From Mauremys mutica (taxonomy: Eukaryota > Chordata > Testudines > Geoemydidae): a stretch of DNA of 64,000 nt. A model generated the notes under the pieces. It did no database searches, was not told where the DNA came from, and saw only the letters and a list, made by a program, of their open reading frames with translations. Location: NCBI RefSeq assembly GCF_020497125.1, contig NC_059075.1, forward strand, positions 59,291,321 through 59,355,320. Reading direction: 5' to 3'. This document shows positions 22,991-33,985 of the stretch, one piece after another. Both the position numbers and the translations under genes were made by a program. The first letter of the stretch is position 1. Every line of letters starts with the position of its first letter.

Positions 22991-24180
22991 ATCATCCTTC
23001 TGCTCCCATAGTTAGTTATCTAATAGCCTTAAGCAAGGAAAGAATTGTTAATCCCAATAGCTAAAACCCATAGTTAACTACATCAGCTAGCTCACAGCAG
23101 CCAGTGGATTACTGGGGTCAGTAGTTATAAGGGAGAGTTATCTGCTAGCCCTGGGCAGAGGGAATAGTAATTAGGATAATCTGTTATAAACTACACTCAC
23201 ATGTTCTGAATAAAATGACAGCAAAAGGGCTTGATTCTTTCCTGCATCTGAGGTCTGCTTGGTGCAGGAGTGGTGGAATGTAAGTGTTGAGCTCATCAGG
23301 AAGCTGGTTATAATGCCCTGTTTTGTGGGCTAATCTACTTTGGCCCTAGCTCTGGCATGAGTTAAAGTAATTGCTAGGTGGCTCTAGCTTATGCCAGCTG
23401 TAGGATTCTGTTAGAGACTATGCCCCAACTAAAGATCAGCACTTGAGGAAAAGTCCCCCTGCAATTCTTTACTTGCTTTCTCCTTCCCTATGCCATGGCT
23501 GGGTGGGGACAATTGGCATGTGAGCCAGATGCACTGGCTTTATGCCAGCTGAGAATGCCCTGCTATTAGGGGAATTTTTAGCCAAAGGCACCAGGCCTCT
23601 ATTCTTAGTAAAAATGTCCTGGTATCTTTAAGGCTACACCTTCTAAACAGAGCGAGGAGGCTTTCATGCAGAAAATAAGAGCATATGTACATCCAAATAT
23701 GGCATGACTGCATGCTCAAGTCAGGCAAATGCAGAGAAATGGAATTATCATACACAATTCCTGCTCCACTTTTGAAGATGGAGTTTTACTTAATGTCCGT
23801 GCAATGAAGACAGCATCTCATTTTCAAGCAAAAGGAACTCATGTTATATGAGGCTATGTAACTGGAAGAAGATGCTGTCATTCTGTTTTCTGTGTGTTGC
23901 ACCTTTAAGGGAAAATCTTCTCTGCACTGCCTGCACTGGGTTTTTTTTTTGTTTTGTTTTTTTTGCACTTCTGGTCCAAAATACAAGTGTTACAGAGCGA
24001 GCCTCTGTTTTCTTACTCTCTCTCTCAGGGAGACTTTATATTTGTGCTTTCTTGTTCTTTGCTTTTCTTAATCTGAAATAAAAGTTGCCTGGACTGTTTT
24101 ATGAATGGGAAAACATATCAGTCCCCATTTCTGACCACACCACCTGGTTCTTGGAAGGCTGAGGGTTTGAATTAACATTC
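22991..24180. other. Stretch without recognisable genes
   Basis: No supported gene. A T-rich tract occurs at 23941-23965. Confidence 0.5.
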
Positions 24181-24181
24181 C

Positions 24182-24320
24182 TAGGATGATGATGATGATG
24201 ATGATTAATTAATTGAATTACCAAACTACCTAGAAGCCCTAGTCATGATCCAGAGGGCTGTACACACAGAACAAAAAGATGGTCCCAGCCCCAAGGAGCT
24301 TACAGTCTAACTTGTGGTTT
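24182..24320 (-). mobile_element. L2/MIR-type retroposon tail with (GAT)n
   Basis: A (GAT)n microsatellite (24183-24205) leads into gaagccctagtcatgatccag, ggctgtacacacagaacaaa and atggtcccagccccaaggagcttacagtctaa, the minus-strand form of the L2/MIR-like tail. The microsatellite probably grew from its terminal repeats. Confidence 0.65.
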
Positions 24321-25934
24321 ATGGATTTTAAGGGTCTGATTCTCCTTTTAGTTATATTAGTGTAACTTAGTTGGAGATACTCCTGATTTGTGCTTATGTA
24401 AATGAGAGGAGAATCAGGCTCTATGTGTTTCAAAGCTGGTGCTATGCCACTAAGCCATCTGCCTCTGGCCACACAGGGGAGTAATGCCAAATTAGGCAAT
24501 AAAAGACATTGCTTACTTTGTACAACCTTTTATTTTCCTCCTTAAATTATTTTTAGTTAAACAACTCTCTGCCAAGGAGCTCTGTCTATGTACAGAACTG
24601 CTCTGGTCACCACCACTGTTACTAGGGACTTGAGCTTTATGGCCCTCATAACACTGAAGGGCGAAGGTCAAGCTGTGGAGCCATTGTGCCAGCCCCACAT
24701 TTCTTTTTAAACACATGTGAGAGACAAAGCTCCCCTGAGACCCCTATGGAAAACTGCCTTAGGGGGATAGGGGACAGAGAGCAAGAGAGCACTGGCCTGA
24801 CAGATAAAAACTACATCAAAAGAAGCAGGGAGCAGCTGTCCATCTGGAGAGGGGGGGTTCTTCTCTTTTCTTTTAACAGAGAGAGAGACTGTCTCAGAGA
24901 ATAGTCTTAAAGTATTTTGCATGCAAAGAAAAAAAGGGGGAAAAACAACCCATAAGGAGGAGGGTAGAAAAGCCCCCACACCAAACAGAAGGAGGTGCTG
25001 CTTGCCTGGAATCCCAGGTTGAATCACTTAAATCACTTTTAGTGCCTCCAGTGCAAGTTACTGCCTCTGTTTATAGAGTTCCAGCTAGACGCCCAAAGTG
25101 AATACACTTCCCAAATCAACATCTGAACTCAGGTCTGAATCAAAACTAATATAAACTTCAAAACTCCTTCATTCTGACAAAGCTTTTGTTTTGTGGATGG
25201 GTCTATTTTAATCCTGTATCTTCATAAGGAAGAAACATATCCTGATCCACAGACAGCTCACTGTATTTGCTGTAGTGTAGACAATTTCATTACACAAAAT
25301 CTCCAGTGCACATAATAGCTAATAATAACCTCGGTACATACTGATAACTGTTGATTATTAAAACAGTACAAAGTTACTCTACTGTTCTAACAGTAACACA
25401 TTCCATGTACTTATTTTATTCATGTATTTAGCTTTAGATACACAAAAAGCCCCAGTTCCCAGCCTTAGGTGCTTTAACAGTTGCTACAACACACACACAC
25501 ACACACAAACAAAAACCACAGCCAACCCTTAGCCCAAACAAATCCAGCAGCAAATCCCAGCCCACACAATAAAGCAACCAGCTGACAAGAATATCTCCCT
25601 CTCCAGCCCTTGCCAGAGACCCCTCTCCCCCACTTCTGCTTGCATCTCAGAGCACTTAAAAGGACACCAAGAAGTTTAGGTCTTAAATGTAGGTTGAAAG
25701 TGTCCCTTTAAAGCTATATAATGACACAGATGTATAAACTGAGAAAGTTCATTTGCTCTTTTGTTCAGTTTTTTTCCCACACCTCAACTCATACCTCAAG
25801 GTTTTAAATTGTTTGAATATCTGAGAGCAGCCTAACCTGTAAAATTTGGATCCAGGTTTCAATGCCCTCCCTCCCCCCAATCTGATGGTGTTTTGATCTG
25901 GGGCTTAGGTTTGGTCTGTAATAGCTATCCCAAT
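24321..25934. other. Stretch without recognisable genes
   Basis: No supported gene. It contains a short (AC)n tract at 25490-25507. Confidence 0.5.
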
Positions 25935-26205
25935 ATGGTAGCATTTGAGCACCTCACAATCTTTAATGTATTCATCTTGCCAACACCCTTATAAGGCTGG
26001 GAAATACTATTATCTCCACTTCACAGATGGGGAGCTAAGGCTCTGATCCTCAAAAGTATTTAGGCTCCTAACTTCTACTGATTTCCATCAAAATGAGAAA
26101 CACCCTAAGTCCAAAGTCACTCAGGAAGTCCATAGCCGAGCTGTGAATTTAACCTGTGTTTCACAAGTCCTAGTCCAGTACCTAAACACTGAATCAGCTT
26201 TCCTC
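25935..26205 (-). mobile_element. MIR-type SINE
   Basis: Reverse-complement MIR words: gcacctcacaatctttaatgtattcatc, tattatctccacttcacagatggggagctaagg, gtcactcaggaagtcc, cctagtccagtacctaaacactg. Diverged. Confidence 0.65.
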
Positions 26206-26256
26206 TCAGGAAGCAGAGACTGGATCCAAATATGAAATGCATCTCCGGGTCTACAG

Positions 26257-26565
26257 CAGGGGTAGGCAACCTATGGCACGTGTGCCAAAGGCATCACATG
26301 AGCTGATTTTCAATGGCACTCACACTGCCCGGGTCCTGGCCACCAGTCCAGGAGGCTCTGCATTTTAATTTAATTTTAAATGAAGCTTCTTAAACATTTT
26401 AAAAACCTTATTTACTTTACACACAACAATAGTTTAGTTATATATTATAGACATAGAAAGAGACCTTCTAAAAACGTTAAAATGTATTATTGGCACGTGA
26501 AACCTTAAATTAAAGTGAATAAATGAAGACTTGGCACACCACTTCTGAAAGGTTGCTGACCCCTG
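26257..26565. mobile_element. hAT MITE (CAGGGGTAGGCAACC ends)
   Basis: 309 bp with inverted ends caggggtaggcaacct and aggttgctgacccctg. It is flanked by gtctacag (26249-26256) and gtctagag (26566-26573), 7 of 8 matching. The interior is AT-rich, with tggcacgtg...tgtgccaaa near the left end and ttggcacacc near the right. Noncoding, mobilised in trans by a hAT transposase. Confidence 0.85.
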
Positions 26566-26841
26566 GTCTAGAGGCAGATTCCAATCTCCTCCAAGTTCTG
26601 TGGTTTGGTTTGGGCCCATCTTCATTAAAGATGGTATTTACATAACAGACTGTAATGGCTGGATGAGGAAAGTAATAATCTTTAAAAACATGCATCGGGA
26701 CATAACTTGAGGTGTTAGAACAGAGTTCCCCTCCCAAATAATACAGACGTGCATGACTGGCTGAATACATTGTGGGATTTTTCTCCTTCTTTGTAGCACC
26801 TGGTTAAGTCTTTACAGGAGGCAAGACACCAGACTAACTGG

Positions 26842-27379
26842 CAGGGCCGCCCAGAGGATTCCGGGGGCCCGGGGTCTTCGGCAGCGGGGGGCCCTTCCGT
26901 TCCGGGACCTGCCGCCGAAGTGCCCCGAAGACCCGCGGCGGGGCCCCCCTGCTGCCGAATTACCGCCAAAGCTGGACCCGCCGCCGAAGTGCAGCCCGGT
27001 CTTCGGCGGTAATTCAGCGGAGGGGGGCCCCCGCCACGGGTCTTCGGGGCACTTCGGCGGCGGGTCCCAGAACGGAAGGGCCCCCCGCCGCCGAATTACC
27101 GCCGAAGACCGAGCTGAACTTCGGCGTCGGGTCCCGCTCCGTCTTCGGCGGTAATTCGCCAGCGGGGGGTCCTTCCGCCCTGTAGCGGAAGGACCCCCCG
27201 CCGGCGAAGACCGGGAGCAGAAGAAGCTCCTGCGCCCGGCCCCGCAAGAGTTTTCCGGGCCCCCCAGAGCGAGTGAGGGACCCCGCTCCAGGGGCCCTGA
27301 AAAACTCTGGTGGGGGCCCCTGTGGGGCTCGGGGCCTGGGGCAAATTGCCCCTCTTGCCCCCCCCTCTGGGCGGCCCTG
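26842..27379. mobile_element. hAT-type MITE with palindromic GC-rich core
   Basis: 538 bp with inverted ends cagggccgcccagagg and cctctgggcggccctg, flanked by a perfect 8-bp duplication ctaactgg (26834-26841, 27380-27387). The core consists of gtcttcggcggtaattc and ccgccgaagtgc units in alternating orientation, repeated at least five times, which creates several spurious long frames on the minus strand. Noncoding. Confidence 0.9.
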
Positions 27380-27426
27380 CTAACTGGACCAATGATCTGT
27401 TCAGGTACGGTAAGGCCTATGGTATG

Positions 27427-27909
27427 TTACTTCATACATATGGTTTTAAATGATTCCTTCTGTAGAAACTTCAGTGAATCCTGCAGGTTGATGGAGAGTA
27501 TGACCATGTTCATGATCCAGTCTGTGATGCTCACCAGCCCAAAGTGTCTTTCCATTTTTGTCACACACTGTTGTGTGCCATGGTGCCATCCCACATCTAT
27601 CCACAAATCATTATGATTCAGGCTATCTGGCATCCAAAGAATAACTGGGACATGGTGCACCTGTGTGTGTGATATTGCATGTAATACTTCAAGCCTCACA
27701 AGCTTGGGTAAAGAGTCGTATGTATCTTTGGAAATGTCAGGAGATGTTGCCATTCTGGGTTTCATGTACTGCCGCCTTAAACTGAGAGGCATTTCTCTGC
27801 CTGCTACAGGGATATCTGAAAGGCAACTGCCATTTTGTGTTGCTGCAGCAAGCTTGAGTCTGACTTGCACCCTCCTGAGCAGCGCAGGCTGAGGGCACAA
27901 CATCTGCAC
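27427..27909 (-). CDS. Unidentified 160-codon minus-strand frame
   Basis: An uninterrupted frame with balanced amino-acid composition, unlike the GC-driven frames nearby. Words such as LSLRRQYMKPRMATSPDISK, DSLPKLVRLEVLHA, VPVILWMPDS and LWIDVGWHHGT look protein-like, but I do not recognise the family. It lies between two hAT MITEs. A second protein-like frame on the same strand lies upstream at 28305-28554, and a short one (KDYYFPHPAITVCYV) continues at 26770-26566. It could be an exon, a retroposed gene fragment or part of an unrecognised repeat. No splice sites were established, and the listed start is only the frame's limit. Confidence 0.25.
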   Translation of the reverse strand: MQMLCPQPALLRRVQVRLKLAAATQNGSCLSDIPVAGREMPLSLRRQYMKPRMATSPDISKDTYDSLPKLVRLEVLHAISHTQVHHVPVILWMPDSLNHNDLWIDVGWHHGTQQCVTKMERHFGLVSITDWIMNMVILSINLQDSLKFLQKESFKTICMK

Positions 27910-28098
27910 CCTCCAATTCTAGGCCTGCCTGGCTCCCACATAAGCTAGACCAGCCTCAGGGGCTACACTAGCTTATGCAGTCCCTCATACCCACATATGG
28001 GACACCCTGGTTCAGAATACCCAAAAGACAGAGCATTATCCATATCCCCATCAGCCTCAGGATTGCCCTTGATACTCCCCTGCACCAAGTACTGCAAC

Positions 28099-28297
28099 CA
28101 GGGGCGGCTCTAGGAATTGCGCCGCCCCAAGCAGGGCGGCGCGCCGCGGGGGGCGCTCTGGTGGTCGCCGGTCCCGCGGCTCCGGTGGACCTCCCGCAGG
28201 CATACCTGCAGGTGGTCCACCAGAGCCGCCTGCCGCCCTCCCACGGCACGCCGCCCCAAGCGTGCGGTTGGCGCGCTGGGGTCTGGAGCCAGCCCTG
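28099..28297. mobile_element. hAT-type MITE (CAGGGGCGGCTCTAGG ends)
   Basis: 199 bp, starting caggggcggctctaggaatt and ending ggtctggagccagccctg, flanked by a perfect 8-bp duplication actgcaac (28091-28098, 28298-28305). Internally ccgcggctccggtggacctc pairs with its inverse. It is the same family as the 32376-32627 copy and related at the ends to 37878-38166. Confidence 0.92.
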
Positions 28298-28304
28298 ACT
28301 GCAA

Positions 28305-28554
28305 CAGGATCTCTTATTCTGTCCCAATGCTGTTCAGAGATATTCCTGGCTGGGCAGGGGGAGGAGCAGCCACCTGTGTTCTGGATAAGAATATTACAGG
28401 TGAAATCACTGTGATCTCGCAATATCTCTCTCTCATCCTCCTCCATGGAGGCCTTATATTTGTTCTTTCTTTGTTTGAGTTCCTTAATCAGAAATAAGTC
28501 ACCTAGACTGAGATATACATATTTTTCCCTCCTTGTGTGTGAGGGAAAAAACAA
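28305..28554 (-). CDS. Unidentified minus-strand frame upstream of MITE
   Basis: About 80 codons read openly toward the MITE at 28297, with words SLGDLFLIKELKQRKNK, EEDEREILRDHSDFTC and NISEQHWDRIRDPVA. The charge pattern suggests real or formerly real coding sequence. If the MITE and one copy of its target duplication are removed, the frame runs on for about 11 codons before a stop. Function unknown; see the 27427-27909 entry for the possible continuation. Confidence 0.22.
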
Positions 28555-31065
28555 GAAAGAATGACAAAAGATTCAGCTCAGAATCTGTGATATGTCACCA
28601 TCCATATCAGGTTGCAGTCTGGCACTTGTAAAATTCACATCAACCCCACAGGCATATTTCCTTAATTTCAAGGATCTGATGGTAAGGAAAAAGTTTATCT
28701 GTAGTGCTCTGATTTACATGGCAGTTTTAAGCACCAAAAAATCAAACTACCACTTGGGACCCCATACCCTTGTGCTGTCTTGGCAATTCACAAGCCTGCC
28801 TAATCTCCCCTTCTAGATGTGGGGCCAGAGTGGGAAGAAGCCCATAGCCCAATCCTTCCGAGTAGCTCAGGATTCCATTTTTCCTTGAAGCCCCACAAAC
28901 TGTCAAAGTCAGTTCTGATGGCCTCAGTGAAAAGCAGAATGCTAGTTTTTCCCAACAATGTGCTAGCTGCCATGAGCTGTGCTCGATCTGTAGCACTAAG
29001 ATGAAAAGTTTGTCACTGATGTGGTACGAAATGGTGTGGACAATTCATAGTGTCTCTCTCTTTCTCTTGTAACAGATCAGACTAAAACCAGTACTTCAGT
29101 GATCCCTTTGTCTCCCAGGCTGTGTCTATATTAAGGTTTGGGGTTGTTTTTGTTTTTTTACATTTCTCTCTACTGCTGTCATTGGTTCTGCTCCATTGGT
29201 GGTAGCAATGGTAGGAGCATGAGTGTAGGCCATGAGTCTAATTCTCAGCTTACACTAGTAAATATGGAGTGACTCTGTTGACTAGAGATTTACTCCAACG
29301 TATTTGAGATCAGAATCTAGCCTTTGTTTGGAATCCATTTGGACCTTTGGCTAAAATCAAGTATGTATAATCTTGTTTAATCTTGTATATACCTGTTTAA
29401 AAGCCTGTGTAATGTTGCAACAGTTGCAATCCATGGGTTGCCCTGATTAAGTAGACCTAAGGCAAAATGTGTGGGGCCAGAGAGAGGTGTTCCTAATGGC
29501 CGTGCATAAATTCTGGCATTTGCTTCTGCTGGAGATCCATAGGAGCTCTTAGCGTGGCATACTTCTTGGGTTATTTAAAAAAAAATCCCTATAAAAACCC
29601 TACAGATTTGGAGGACAAACCTGAAGACTTGATTAGGGAAGTTCCCAGACCAGCTTCCACAGATTCTAAAGAAAAGACCCATAGGAATTTCACAGACTGG
29701 GGAGAAACTGAAGTTTTTAAAAAAATCTCCATGAGGTTTCCTTTCTCCCCGCTCACCAGCACTTATTGTGCTTTTCAGGACTAGAAAATCCTCAGCACAC
29801 ACCTACACAGGGAAAGCTCATGAGAGGAGCGACAGTGTTAACTCAACACCCTCATCAGATAGTATAAAACCTTCTGCAAAAGCCTTTAGAAGCTATATAT
29901 ACTTTATATATTTTACTGCTGCCTGTAATGAAAGGGTTACAGTCTCATAGAATGTAAAAGTCCGGGCTGACTTGGCTGGAACAGACATTAACTTCCACAG
30001 TAAATCTGGCAGGAGCTGGTAATTACAGAAAAAGCAGCCAGAGGTCATGGCCAGCCAAGGCTCTGGGGTAACAGAGCAGAAAATCAAAACAGAGGGGGAG
30101 GGGAAATCATGTTCATCATAGTCTTAGGGCTGAGGTCGGTCTCCTCCAAACTGTCAGGAGCCTGTTGTCGATTGTTATGTTTAAAAGGAGCCCCTGGAAG
30201 ATGAGGTAATAATAATGTTAAACATTAACTGTGTTAGTGCTCCCACTGCACCGTAAATTCACCTCCACCCCAGCACAGTTGGGAATGGCAGAGCACTTTG
30301 TAGAGACAGTCAGAAAGTGCAGTTTTCTAATTGTGCTTTTAGATTTGTCCCTTTTCCCACTGAATTGTGGCACTAACTCTGGACTTAAAGGCTCCTGCTT
30401 CTTTGATTGTTTACTCCCACTTCAGAGCCCTGGTTCAGCTCAAAGGTCACTGTCCATATGCACGCAATCCTCATCCCACCATTGGTTCAGCCTCAGCAAT
30501 GGGGCTAATGTCTGTCTGCATACCTGCAGTGTTGTTTTCAAGGTGGTGGTGAGAGTGCTTTTCCACTCACTCACTAGTGGCAGGACAAAATCTCAAATGC
30601 AGAGTGGCAGAGAATGTGCTGACTTCCTCATGATAAAGCCTTGGAAATAGGGAGACTGACTATATGACGGCCTTGCAGTACAACTGCAGAGCCCGTACTC
30701 CAGGGTCTGGCCTTACAACTGATCTAAAGTGAGGTCTGTCATATGGCTATGTCTCTGAAATGCAAATACTACCCTGTCTCATCCAGGAAGATGGTGTGGA
30801 TAGGGGCATGGCAGTGTGGGAAGAGGTGTAAAATGCAGATCTGTTTACAAACTGTAAAATTCACCTTCCATTGAGTAAATCAGAGGCTTTTCAGCATCCC
30901 TGTGGGCTTCTCTCACACACAAGCAGACTCTCATGCTATGCTGTTCCTTTCCCCCCCCCAATTTAAATGCCTCATGTCTCAACATAGTTACTCTTGTTAA
31001 ACACATGATGTATCATCACAAGAACAATATGAGACAGGTAGGCTGGAAAGTTGGGTTCTACGCCT
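28555..31065. other. Stretch without recognisable genes
   Basis: No supported gene. The 29554-29784 frame (76 codons) has no motif. Confidence 0.45.
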
Positions 31066-31215
31066 GGCTGCGTCAGTGACTTGCAGCATGTCCTTGGGCA
31101 AGTCACTCACTGTAACCTCTCGCTGTCTCATCTTCCCCATCTGTAAAATGGGGATAAAAAACCCTACTTTAGAGATGTGCTGAGCCTTAATTAATTAATG
31201 TTTATAAATAACTTT
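31066..31215 (+). mobile_element. MIR-type SINE, 3' part
   Basis: Contains gtgacttgcagcatgtccttgggcaagtcactcac, tcatcttccccatctgtaaaatggggataa and ttaattaatgtttataaa: the MIR core and tail on the plus strand. Confidence 0.8.
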
Positions 31216-32375
31216 TATTAGGAACTTTAAGATGCTTCCAAGACAAGGCCAACAGAAATGTAAAATATTATTATTGATAGTAACAATTAATGAAGTTTAA
31301 TACACTTTCAGGTGCATCTCAAGTTATACTATCCTCTTGAAAAAGTCGTCACAACTCATAATTCTACATGCCTTATACACAGTCTGCTCACTTGTTTTGC
31401 AACTGTGTTCTGCTTCAAGGAACAAGCCTCATCACTATCTCTTCTAGGCTAGAGACAAGAACAAGAGCCCCTTTAACTTCAAACCGGAGTCCCATCTAAG
31501 GCTGAGTGACCATGGATAAAGCTGGAAAAAGTGGTTTGTTTACTCATTACACTGTAATTAGCTGCGCGCATCTGTTTCTTTTAGTGTATTATATGTTGTC
31601 TAACGAAGCGGAGATACACTAAGATAGAAACTTATTAAAAACTCAGGGCTATGAACTTACTCAGAGAAAAGGGCATTGCAGCAGCAGCAGAAGGTCCAAG
31701 CGCCAGCTGAAGGTCAGGAGCAGCACTTCTGTCTGTGGTTTCCAGGCCGTCTGACACTTGCTGACTCAATTTATTCTGTAAGAAATGTTGGTTTTACAGT
31801 AAAATGTCACACACCTAAAATTTCCATTGACATAATATCTGAAATTGCCCTTTTGAAGATGGCTACAGCACTTCTGCTAAAGGTAATTGGGCCTGTTCTG
31901 TGTTATCTGAGCCTCATGCCAATTTAGAACTGAAAGTTTGTATTCGTTTTTCATGTTCCACTTTCATTAAGATGAGAACATTTTTGAGAGGTTATGTGGA
32001 CTAGAGTCCAATGAAATGCTTCCACATCGTCCTCAGTTATCTCTGTTCAGTTACTAGTAGATCTGAAGCATCGGTGGCAAACCATGAAACAAAGGGCCAA
32101 GGTCAGAGGTGATGTGTGAGGTGAAATAACTTGCACATCATTAAGGGGGCGTAAGGGAGCTTAACTTGGTAGAAAGTGTAACAAAATATAAGTTAAATCC
32201 TATCCTCCTGCATGTTGCTTTTCCTGATGCACCTCTGTCTTTCAGTCCATCAGCATGTAGAAAATGTAGATTTATGCAAGTGGCGGATTGGTCCCACTGT
32301 TGTGGAGAACTTTCCTGGCTTATACACTACCTTGGTGGAATTGGCTAGCGAAAGGATCGGAGTCTTCACTCCAAC
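31216..32375. other. Stretch without recognisable genes
   Basis: No supported gene or repeat. Confidence 0.45.
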
Positions 32376-32627
32376 CAGGGGCGGCTCTAGGAATTCCGCC
32401 GCCCCAAGAAGGGCGGCGCGCCGCGGGGCGCACTCTGGCTGTCGCCGGTCCCGCGGCTCCGGGGGACCTCTTGCAGACGTGCCTGCGGAGGGTCCGGTCA
32501 TCTGGCGGCTCCGGTGGACCTGCCGCAGGCATTTCTGCGGGAGGTCCACCGGAGCCGCCTGCCGCCCTCCCGGCAAAATGCCGCCCCAAGCGCGCGCTTG
32601 GCGCGCTGGGGTCTGGAGCCGGCCCTG
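32376..32627. mobile_element. hAT-type MITE (CAGGGGCGGCTCTAGG ends)
   Basis: 252 bp, second copy of the 28099-28297 family, with the same ends (caggggcggctctaggaatt / ggtctggagccggccctg). Its perfect 8-bp target duplication is actccaac (32368-32375, 32628-32635). It is longer because the internal ggctccgg...gacct block is expanded. Confidence 0.92.
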
Positions 32628-32635
32628 ACTCCAAC

Positions 32636-33985
32636 TCCTTTACCTAGAGGCCTGCCTGACCTCAAGGACTCCCGTTTCACTCTCCTGGGTGGCAGAATCC
32701 TTGTAACCCTGACAAGGCTGGGCCCAGGATTCCTGGGAGGCTCAACCCTCAACCTTGTCGTGGTCACTTAGGTCAGGGTCTAGGCCAGGGGTCGGCAACC
32801 TCTGGCACGTGGCTCGCCAGGGTAAACAAACGGGCCGGGCCAGTTTGTTTATCTGCCATGTTGGCAGGTTCGGCAGACCGCAGCTCCCACTAGTCGCGGT
32901 TCGCCGTCCCAGGCCAATGGGGGTAGTGGGAAGCCACAACCAGCACATTCCTCAGCCCGCGGTGCTTCCCGCCGATGCGGCAGGTAAACAAACTAGCCCG
33001 GCCCTGGTGAGCCACATACCAGAGGTTGCCGACCCCTGGTCTAGGGTGTTCCCACTCCATAGTGCTCTCTCCCTGACCCACTGAGCATTACATATAGTTC
33101 AAGCAAATACACTTTATTAAACAGCAATCAATTTAAAAAAGAATGAAAAACTGGGAATGGTTAAAGGAAAACACATAACTCCACTCTGTGGCATCAGGAC
33201 ATCACAACCAGCATCTCTGGAATGTAAGGGAAGTTCACAGTCTGTTCCTCACACGTCCCAGGCCCTGGCTGTGCTGCAGGGATGCTGTGGGTTGGACATT
33301 TGCTCTGGCGGTGGCCACACGTTCTCAGGCTCTAGGTGGCAGGACCCTTCTTCCCAGTGTCAGGGCTCCCACTCCCCCTCTGGGATTACAATCCCCCTCC
33401 AAGTCTGGCCTGCAAGGCCTCTTGGCTACAGTGTCTCCCTGCACTGGGCCCACTGCCCAGGGTCCTCCCTCACTCTTCTCAACTGCTCACCGCACCCAGC
33501 CAGCCCCAGCTCCACTCTGCCTCAGCACTGCTGCTGCTCTGCCTCCAGCCCCCTGGGCTGCTCCTTCTGGTTCTGGTTGGCGCGTCTTTGCTCCCCAGCT
33601 CAGCCCAGGCTCCTGCTTTCTCCTTAGCTCAGCCCCACTCTGGCCCAGGCAGCTCCAGACCACATGGAGGACAGGACCCCTTCCCTCCTGATTCCCTCAT
33701 TAGCCTGCCCATCCTGTCAGGTGTGTTTGCTGACCTGGAGAGTTGGCCTCTCCTCATTGCCCCTGGGGACTGTCAGTCTCAGGGTCCTGGTTTCCCATCA
33801 ACCCTTCTCCTTTCATTTGATACTGGGAGATGGCCAACCAAAAATCCCCAATAAGCTTTAGTAAGGGGTCAACCTTACATTTAGTTAGACTCCCTTTCTC
33901 CCACTTGTACCCACTTCATGACATGTAGTTTGCACCACCTTACACATCACCTTGGAATCTGGTTACATATATTCATTTTACTTAC
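32636..33985. mobile_element. Possible LTR-like repeat hosting a hAT MITE
   Basis: The GC/pyrimidine-rich text with cactttattaaacagc (33107-33125) and long runs of ctcccc/cagcccc words resembles a noncoding LTR-type repeat in minus orientation, but I could not fix TG...CA ends or a target duplication. It is interrupted by the MITE at 32786-33038. The overlapping plus-strand frames of 156-172 codons (33157-33861) look like compositional artefacts of a C-rich repeat. Confidence 0.3.
32786..33038. mobile_element. hAT MITE (CAGGGGTCGGCAACC ends)
   Basis: 253 bp, relative of the foldback at 20619-20953, with ends caggggtcggcaacc and ggttgccgacccctg. The flanks gtctaggc (32778-32785) and gtctaggg (33039-33046) match at 7 of 8 positions. 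It shares cagtttgtttatctgcc and the gcagctcccactagtcgcggtt block with the foldback, but its halves are less symmetrical. Confidence 0.88.

Noticed and set aside
28057..28554. Single 165-codon minus frame
   Set aside because: Its second half runs through a MITE with a perfect target duplication, so only the part upstream of 28305 is considered further.
33157..33861. Plus-strand frames of 156-172 codons, Ser/Pro/Leu-rich
   Set aside because: Three overlapping phases in a C-rich repeat; no domain and no start context.
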